This document shows, piece by piece, positions 39,742-44,411 of a stretch of 44,411 nt of DNA. The first letter of the stretch is position 1. Each line of letters starts with the position of its first letter. The notes beneath the pieces were generated by a model. The model saw only the letters and a list, made by a program, of their open reading frames with translations. It searched no databases and was not told where the DNA came from. Source of the stretch: RUG760 sp045642205 (GTDB taxonomy: Bacteria; Bacillota; Clostridia; Lachnospirales; Bianqueaceae); the NCBI GenBank assembly GCA_045642205.1, contig JAZUIK010000225.1, positions 1 through 44,411 of the forward strand. Reading direction: 5' to 3'. Both the position numbers and the translations under genes were made by a program.

Positions 39742-41178
39742 ATGGCTTTTGGAAAAGCAAAGAAAAAGCAGGACCTTGGCGGTCTGACCAAAAAGCAGTG
39801 GATCGGCTATGGAATGGGCGATCTCGGCGGATGTATGACATTCGCACTGATGGGTGCATATGTTACCCGTTACTATGTAAACGTTCTGAAGGTTGATACA
39901 GTTATTCTGGCAACCCTTCTTCTTATCTGGAACATCTGGGATGCTGTCAACGATCCTATGATGGGTGCTCTGATGGATAAGATCTTCGCGAAGAACCACA
40001 ACCCCAAGGGTAAGTTCCGTCCCTGGCTGCTGCGTTCCGCTCCGCTCCTTGCCATCACTTCCATCGTATTCTGGACCGTTCCTACCTTCTTCAAGGGAAC
40101 CGCTATGCTGGTCGTACTGTTCTTCTGTAAGATCCTGTACGAAGGCTGCTACACCATGTTCAATATCCCCATGGGATCTCTGCTGTCCGCTATGGCTAAC
40201 ACCGACGGTGAGAGAGCTTCTCTGTCCTCCGCACGTGGATTTGGAAGCACCATCGGAAACATTATCCCTACCGTTCTGTTCCCCATCTTCCTGCAGAAGT
40301 ATGGTGATTCCAATGCTGTCGGTTACGGAATCGGCGCTGCTATCTGTGCTGTTATCGGTTTTGTCTTCTGTCTGCTGCACTACTTCTGGACTGAGGAAAG
40401 AAATGTTACCGAGACCTCTGAAGAGGAAGCTAACAACCTGAAGATGACCGATATCTTCAACGTATTCAAGGTCAATCGTCCCTTCGTTGCTCTGTGTCTG
40501 CATGGTATCTGCATCTGCACCATGCAGTATGTCGGATCTACTCTGGGAACCTACATGTTCGCGGATGTTCTTGGCAACGTTGGTCTTATGAGTCTTACCT
40601 CCATCATGGCTATGCCCTTGATGTTCATCGTTCTGATCTTTGCTCCCATGATCGCAAAGAAGATCGGCCTGGTTCCCATGATCCGTGGTTCTCTGCTGAT
40701 CGGCTGCGCTCTGTATATTGCACTGTTCGTACTGCACATGGTCATGAAGGTTCCTGCCATGGTCCACATTGTATGGAGCTCCATCGCCAGCGGTATCGGA
40801 ATGGTCTCCATCCAGATGCAGTGGGGTATGGTCGGTGAAGCCATCGACTACAACGAGTATGTTTCCGGTAAGCGTACTGAGGGTTCCATCTATGGTACCT
40901 TCAATCTGTGCCGTCGTATCGGACAGACCGTTGGTAACTCCGCAGCTGTTCTGGCTCTTGGCTGGATCGGCTACAACACCGCAGAGGGCGCTATCCAGAC
41001 CGCAGGTACCATCGCCGGTATCAAGGCTCTGTGTGTCCTTGTTCCCGGTATCTTCCTGATCGGATCCTGGGCTGCTTTCAAGTTTGTATGGAATATCACT
41101 CCTGAGATCCGTGCAAAGATCGCTGAGTTCAAGGCTGGTCAGAAGGCTGCAGCCGTTGAGACTGCATCCGAGGAGTGA
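39742..41178 (+). CDS. GPH family glycoside/pentoside/hexuronide:cation symporter
   Basis: This 478-residue, 12-helix membrane transporter of the MFS-related GPH family (MelB/XylP-like) takes up glycosides or uronides with Na+ or H+. Diagnostic segments include WIGYGMGDLGGCMTFALMGAYVTRYY (first helix), WNIWDAVNDPMMGALMDK (the conserved N-D-P motif) and GKFRPWLLRSAP after helix 2. A late VGEAIDYNEYVSGKRTEGSIYG segment is typical of the family. The start ATG 39742 has GGAAGGAG 7 nt upstream. It is the first gene of an operon with the creatininase-like and carboxylesterase genes, divergent from the AraC regulator. The substrate is unknown, probably an acylated or amidated sugar given the partners. 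Confidence 0.92.
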   Translation: MAFGKAKKKQDLGGLTKKQWIGYGMGDLGGCMTFALMGAYVTRYYVNVLKVDTVILATLLLIWNIWDAVNDPMMGALMDKIFAKNHNPKGKFRPWLLRSAPLLAITSIVFWTVPTFFKGTAMLVVLFFCKILYEGCYTMFNIPMGSLLSAMANTDGERASLSSARGFGSTIGNIIPTVLFPIFLQKYGDSNAVGYGIGAAICAVIGFVFCLLHYFWTEERNVTETSEEEANNLKMTDIFNVFKVNRPFVALCLHGICICTMQYVGSTLGTYMFADVLGNVGLMSLTSIMAMPLMFIVLIFAPMIAKKIGLVPMIRGSLLIGCALYIALFVLHMVMKVPAMVHIVWSSIASGIGMVSIQMQWGMVGEAIDYNEYVSGKRTEGSIYGTFNLCRRIGQTVGNSAAVLALGWIGYNTAEGAIQTAGTIAGIKALCVLVPGIFLIGSWAAFKFVWNITPEIRAKIAEFKAGQKAAAVETASEE

Positions 41179-41183
41179 TCCTG

Positions 41184-42029
41184 ATGGAAATGCGTACCCG
41201 AATCCTGGGTAAGTGCCTGAACAGTGAGGTTCAGGAATACCTTCAGCACAACGATATTATCATTGTCCCTGTGGGAACCACCGAAATGCACGGTGGTTTT
41301 CCCCTGGACTGTGAGACCGTCATCAGCGAGGCCTATGCCCTGAAAATGGCAGAGGCCTGTGATGGCCTTGTCCTGACCGGACTTCCTTATTTCTATTCCG
41401 GAGCTACCGCATCCGGCAGAGGAACCGTTCAGGTTTCTATCCGCCAGGGAATCGACTATCTGGGCGCCATTGCAAGAAACCTTCTTCGTCTTGGCTTCAA
41501 GAGACAGATCTATGTCAGTTTCCATGGCCCGGCTCATATGACCATCTGTCCTATGATCCGTGATTTCTATGATGAGACCGGCGTACCGATCCAGTACATC
41601 GACTTCATGATGCACATGGGTAAGTGCCGTGATCTCTTCACCAGCTTCAATGATTTCCACGATATCACCGTTGGTGCTTATAGAATCATGAACCGTCTGG
41701 AGGATGTACCCTTTGTCACCGGTTACAACATCCAGAAGTCTCAGAGCTGTGCCCCCTTCAATGACCTCTTTGGAATGGGCTATCAGAGTGCCGCTGTCGG
41801 ATACTGCTTCGGAGAAAATTCCGATCATATGCCGACCCCTGACATTCCGGATGAGGCTACCAGAAGTGCCATGGCAGAAAAGGGTGCTTCCATTATCTGC
41901 GGCATGGTCGACCGTCTGAATATGCCCCACGTGGTGGAGCAGATGCGTGCTCTGGAAGCCTATGGACTGGAAAATGAGGAGAAGTATCCCTGGATGCCCT
42001 CCGCATGGAATCGTCATCATGGTAATTAA
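41184..42029 (+). CDS. Creatininase family amidohydrolase-like protein
   Basis: This 281-residue protein of the creatininase/creatinine amidohydrolase fold has Glu34 and His36 in VPVGTTEMHGGFPLD, corresponding to two metal ligands of the family, and Asp42 shortly after. The canonical GHGGN motif of this family reads SFHGPAHM here, so the second metal shell is changed and the reaction may be atypical. The ATG 41184 is 5 bp after the transporter stop, with GAGGAG upstream. It sits between the transporter and a carboxylesterase, so it probably opens an amide or lactone ring of the imported compound. That is inference. Confidence 0.82.
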   Translation: MEMRTRILGKCLNSEVQEYLQHNDIIIVPVGTTEMHGGFPLDCETVISEAYALKMAEACDGLVLTGLPYFYSGATASGRGTVQVSIRQGIDYLGAIARNLLRLGFKRQIYVSFHGPAHMTICPMIRDFYDETGVPIQYIDFMMHMGKCRDLFTSFNDFHDITVGAYRIMNRLEDVPFVTGYNIQKSQSCAPFNDLFGMGYQSAAVGYCFGENSDHMPTPDIPDEATRSAMAEKGASIICGMVDRLNMPHVVEQMRALEAYGLENEEKYPWMPSAWNRHHGN

Positions 42030-42041
42030 GAGGAGAATTAC

Positions 42042-43415
42042 ATGGAGTATGTAATCAATACGCCCTGCGGGAAACTGCAGGGCGTTTCCGGTAAAAATCC
42101 GGGAACAGCGGCTTACAAGGGAATCCGTTATGCGACCGCAGGTCGCTGGGAGTATCCCGTGCAGGTTACTTCCTGGGAAGGCGTTTATGACGCCACCTCC
42201 TACGGTGCCTGCTCCTATCAGCCCCGTGCATTTTACAATGAAGAGGAAAACCTGAAGAAGGTCTTCTATTACAATGAATTCCGCAAGGGAGAGACTTATT
42301 CTTATGACGAAGACTGTCTGTTCCTGAATGTTTTCACACCCGACACCGCAAAGGAAGGGGATAAGCTCCCTGTCCTCATCTATATCCATGGTGGTGGATT
42401 TACCGGTGGATGCGGTCATGAAAAGCACTTTGATGAGCCCGTATGGCCCATGCATGGTGTCATCGGTGTCACTTTGAACTATCGCCTTGGTCCCATGGGC
42501 TTCCTGACCCTTCCTGAACTGAAGGAAGAGGCAGGTTATACCGGTAACTATGGTCTTTTCGACCAGACAACCGCGATCCGGTGGGTCAAGGACAATATCG
42601 CTGCCTTCGGTGGTGATCCTGAAAACATGACCATCATGGGTCAGAGTGCCGGTGCCATGAGCGTTCAGCAGCAGTCCTTAAGTCCTATGACGAAGGGATT
42701 GTTCCAGAAGGCTGTTATGTCCAGTGGTGCAGGCGTTTCCAAGATGCTTTCTGCAGCAGGCCCTGAAAAGGCCTATGATTTCTGGCATGCGGTCATGAAG
42801 CATGCCGGCTGCGAAGATCTAGCAGCTTTCAGAGCCATTACGCCTGAGCAGCTCTTTGCTTCCTGGGATGCCGTCAAGAAGGAGATGAAGGGAGGCGGAT
42901 GCTTCCCCTGCAAGGATGGACGATTGATCGTCGGAACCGGTGTGGAACTTCTTAAGGATTCCCAGCAGCATATGATCCCCTATATGGCAGGTGTCACCAG
43001 TGAGGATATGATGCCTCCGATCCTGTATGATATGGCAGCTAAGTGGGTATCCGCTCAGCCGGTTCCCAGCTACCTCTGGTTCTTTGATCGTCAGCTTCCC
43101 GGTGATGAGGCCGGTGCATGGCATTCCAGCGACCTTTGGTACTGGTTTGGTACCCTGGACAATTGCTGGCGTCCTTTCGTAGAGAAGGATAAGGAACTGT
43201 CCGAGCAGATGGTCACCTATCTGATGAACTTTGTCCGCAGTGGTAATCCCGGAGGCGGAGAGACTCCCAGCGGCAAGGAGCTTCCCGAGTGGAAGGCAGC
43301 TTCCGCAATCCAGCCCCAGTCCATGCATCTGGGTGAAGGGAAGACCAAGATGGGCAAACCCAATAAGCTCAAGATGATCAAGACGATGCTGACGAATAAG
43401 GCAGTTGGCGAATAA
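42042..43415 (+). CDS. Type B carboxylesterase
   Basis: This 457-residue alpha/beta hydrolase belongs to the carboxylesterase type B family. The oxyanion HGGGF is at 116-120 and the nucleophile Ser202 in MGQSAG. The acid is probably Glu321 in GVTSEDM, and His361 lies in GAWHSSDLWYWFG. An EDCLFLNVFTP segment (90-100) is a family signature. There is no signal peptide. The start has GAGGAG upstream, 12 bp after the creatininase-like gene. Together the three genes form a transport-then-hydrolysis unit for an esterified substrate. Confidence 0.9.
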   Translation: MEYVINTPCGKLQGVSGKNPGTAAYKGIRYATAGRWEYPVQVTSWEGVYDATSYGACSYQPRAFYNEEENLKKVFYYNEFRKGETYSYDEDCLFLNVFTPDTAKEGDKLPVLIYIHGGGFTGGCGHEKHFDEPVWPMHGVIGVTLNYRLGPMGFLTLPELKEEAGYTGNYGLFDQTTAIRWVKDNIAAFGGDPENMTIMGQSAGAMSVQQQSLSPMTKGLFQKAVMSSGAGVSKMLSAAGPEKAYDFWHAVMKHAGCEDLAAFRAITPEQLFASWDAVKKEMKGGGCFPCKDGRLIVGTGVELLKDSQQHMIPYMAGVTSEDMMPPILYDMAAKWVSAQPVPSYLWFFDRQLPGDEAGAWHSSDLWYWFGTLDNCWRPFVEKDKELSEQMVTYLMNFVRSGNPGGGETPSGKELPEWKAASAIQPQSMHLGEGKTKMGKPNKLKMIKTMLTNKAVGE

Positions 43416-43416
43416 A

Positions 43417-43461
43417 CCAGGAAGCGAAGCTTCCTGGGCCGTTTCAGGCAGAGCCTGAAAC
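43417..43461 (+). repeat. Two tandem hairpins after the carboxylesterase gene
   Basis: Hairpin 1 is CCAGGAAGC-gaa-GCTTCCTGG (43417-43437) and hairpin 2 is GTTTCAGGC-aga-GCCTGAAAC (43441-43461). Both are 9-bp perfect stems with 3-nt loops and no T run. They may stabilise the 3' end of the operon mRNA before the terminator. Confidence 0.7.
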
Positions 43462-43494
43462 TCTGCCTTAGATCAGTAGACATAAGACAAGAAA

Positions 43495-43527
43495 CCCTCG
43501 TTGAGAACAGATCTCAACGAGGGTTTT
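43495..43527. terminator. Bidirectional terminator
   Basis: CCCTCGTTGAGA-acaga-TCTCAACGAGGG (43495-43506 with 43512-43523) is followed by TTTT. It separates the convergent carboxylesterase and EstD-type genes. Confidence 0.88.
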
Positions 43528-43553
43528 CTGTATCAGTTAAGATTTTTGACGGA

Positions 43554-44378
43554 TCAGAAGGGATTGGTCGTAGTCGGTTTCTCAATACCGAAGAAATCCA
43601 GAGCCTTCTGGATTCCAAGATCCCAGAAACGCCATTCATGCTTCAGACCGGGAATGGAGAAGTATTCTGCCTCAAGCCCCATGGCATCGGCTTCCTTCTT
43701 AAAGGCACAGAGATCTTTGTACAGGCTATCCTCTTCACCGCAGCCAAAGAGCAGACGGGGAAGGTCCTCTTTGTTGGCAACCTTTTCACGAAGGATTTTC
43801 AGGGTATTCTGATAGGAATCGATGAAATCTTCTTCACTGTCGAAGTTGATGGCGGATTTCTTCATGCGCTCCCACATCATGCCACCTTTTTCCTTCATGG
43901 CTCGAAGATCGCTGGGAACCGCGGAAAGGATGCAGGCTCCGGCAAATTTCTCGGGATGATTAAATGCGAGGACACAGGTACCGCGTCCACCCATGGAAAG
44001 TCCGGCGATGAAATTATCCTCACGCTTGTCAGAAGCAGGGAACCAGTTGTGGACCATGGGCATCAACTCTTCAAAGATATAATCATACATATCGAAACCG
44101 GTACCAAAAGCAGGCCAGTTTGCGTAGTTGGAGTTAAGAGCAGAGGGCATAACGACGATCAGATCACGCTCAGAAGCGTATAGCTCGATCATGGATTTAC
44201 GGATCCAGTCGGTGTAGTCGCCAAAGGTGCCGTGGAGCAGCCAGAGAACCTTATATTTCTTTCCACTCTCATAGAAATCCTTCGCATCAACAGCCCAGGG
44301 CTTGTCGGGAAGGATGATATTGACGGGCATGTTATTGCCAAGATACTGACTTTGGAAATTAAACGTAACGAGTGCCAT
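43554..44378 (-). CDS. Esterase D-type alpha/beta hydrolase
   Basis: This 274-residue alpha/beta hydrolase is similar to PF00756 (esterase D, tributyrin esterase, feruloyl esterase). It begins with a beta strand (LVTFNFQSQYLGNNMPVNIILP), then WLLHGTFGDYTDWIR (the HGxxG-like turn), the nucleophile Ser128 in GLSMGG, an acid in GCGEEDS and the His in PGLKHEWRFWD. There is no signal peptide. The start at 44378 follows a GGAGGCAT-type site. It converges with the carboxylesterase operon. With the other two esterases it makes three in the window, suggesting diet polymers rich in ester groups. Confidence 0.9.
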   Translation of the reverse strand: MALVTFNFQSQYLGNNMPVNIILPDKPWAVDAKDFYESGKKYKVLWLLHGTFGDYTDWIRKSMIELYASERDLIVVMPSALNSNYANWPAFGTGFDMYDYIFEELMPMVHNWFPASDKREDNFIAGLSMGGRGTCVLAFNHPEKFAGACILSAVPSDLRAMKEKGGMMWERMKKSAINFDSEEDFIDSYQNTLKILREKVANKEDLPRLLFGCGEEDSLYKDLCAFKKEADAMGLEAEYFSIPGLKHEWRFWDLGIQKALDFFGIEKPTTTNPF

Positions 44379-44411
44379 GATATGCCTCCAATGATTTATA
44401 AGGAATGTTCT

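Overview
The window looks like a chromosomal segment of an anaerobic, low-G+C-phylum gut bacterium, most likely a member of the Clostridia near Lachnospiraceae. The basis is consensus sigma-A promoters, AGGAGG ribosome-binding sites, a class III (oxygen-sensitive) ribonucleotide reductase, an anaerobic radical-SAM maturase, two alpha-galactosidases, DUF4091 and DUF4838 glycosidase-like proteins, a glycoside/pentoside/hexuronide transporter, and many carbohydrate esterases. No phage, transposase, integrase, rRNA or CRISPR array was seen. The genus cannot be named from the sequence alone.

Layout. 1-1397: tail of an unidentified gene, its terminator, and a Gfo/Idh/MocA oxidoreductase. 1424-3931: a markedly AT-rich island with a LysR regulator divergent from two unrecognised genes, with overlapping palindromes between them. 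4052-10383 (minus strand): MATE exporter, a tandem pair of MutS-like ATPases without a mismatch-recognition domain, and a DUF4091 (GH123-like) protein. 10574-14268 (plus): ribbon-helix-helix protein, ClpB, and a small conserved-looking protein. 14566-18195 (minus): D-2-hydroxyacid dehydrogenase, GH36 alpha-galactosidase, DUF3783 protein. 18452-20960 (plus): lactate permease and an esterase. 21043-23750 (minus): VanY-type carboxypeptidase, small zinc-ribbon protein, GH27 alpha-galactosidase, tRNA-Ser(UGA). 23900-32056 (plus): flavodoxin-like protein, two zinc-ribbon membrane proteins, then a cell-wall cluster of Ddl, DUF1934, MurT, GatD-like, a sugar-transfer-type ATP-grasp protein and DegV. 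32249-32806 (minus): small membrane protein. 33204-38605 (plus): NrdD under an NrdR box, then DUF4838 plus an anSME-type radical-SAM protein. 38608-44378: AraC regulator divergent from a GPH transporter, creatininase-like and carboxylesterase operon, then a convergent EstD-type esterase.

Three things stand out. First, the GatD homologue in the MurT-GatD pair has lost both residues of the glutaminase centre (Thr90 where the nucleophilic Cys is expected, Val192 where the His is expected). Its MurT partner also has a changed KNP motif, and an ATP-grasp gene follows directly, so this cluster may carry out a cell-wall or amino-acid ligation different from canonical lipid II amidation. Second, at least three intergenic terminators (14285-14368, 14463-14557, 32082-32168), plus a probable fourth (20961-21026), share a conserved internal hairpin core inside gene-specific outer stems, which points to a dispersed structured element. 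Third, both MutS-like ATPases carry Asn in place of the usual Walker B Asp, in parallel, and share a putative operon with a glycoside-hydrolase-like gene.

Starts were moved from the longest reading frame wherever a ribosome-binding site clearly decided the matter. Family names rest on remembered motifs, since no database search was possible.
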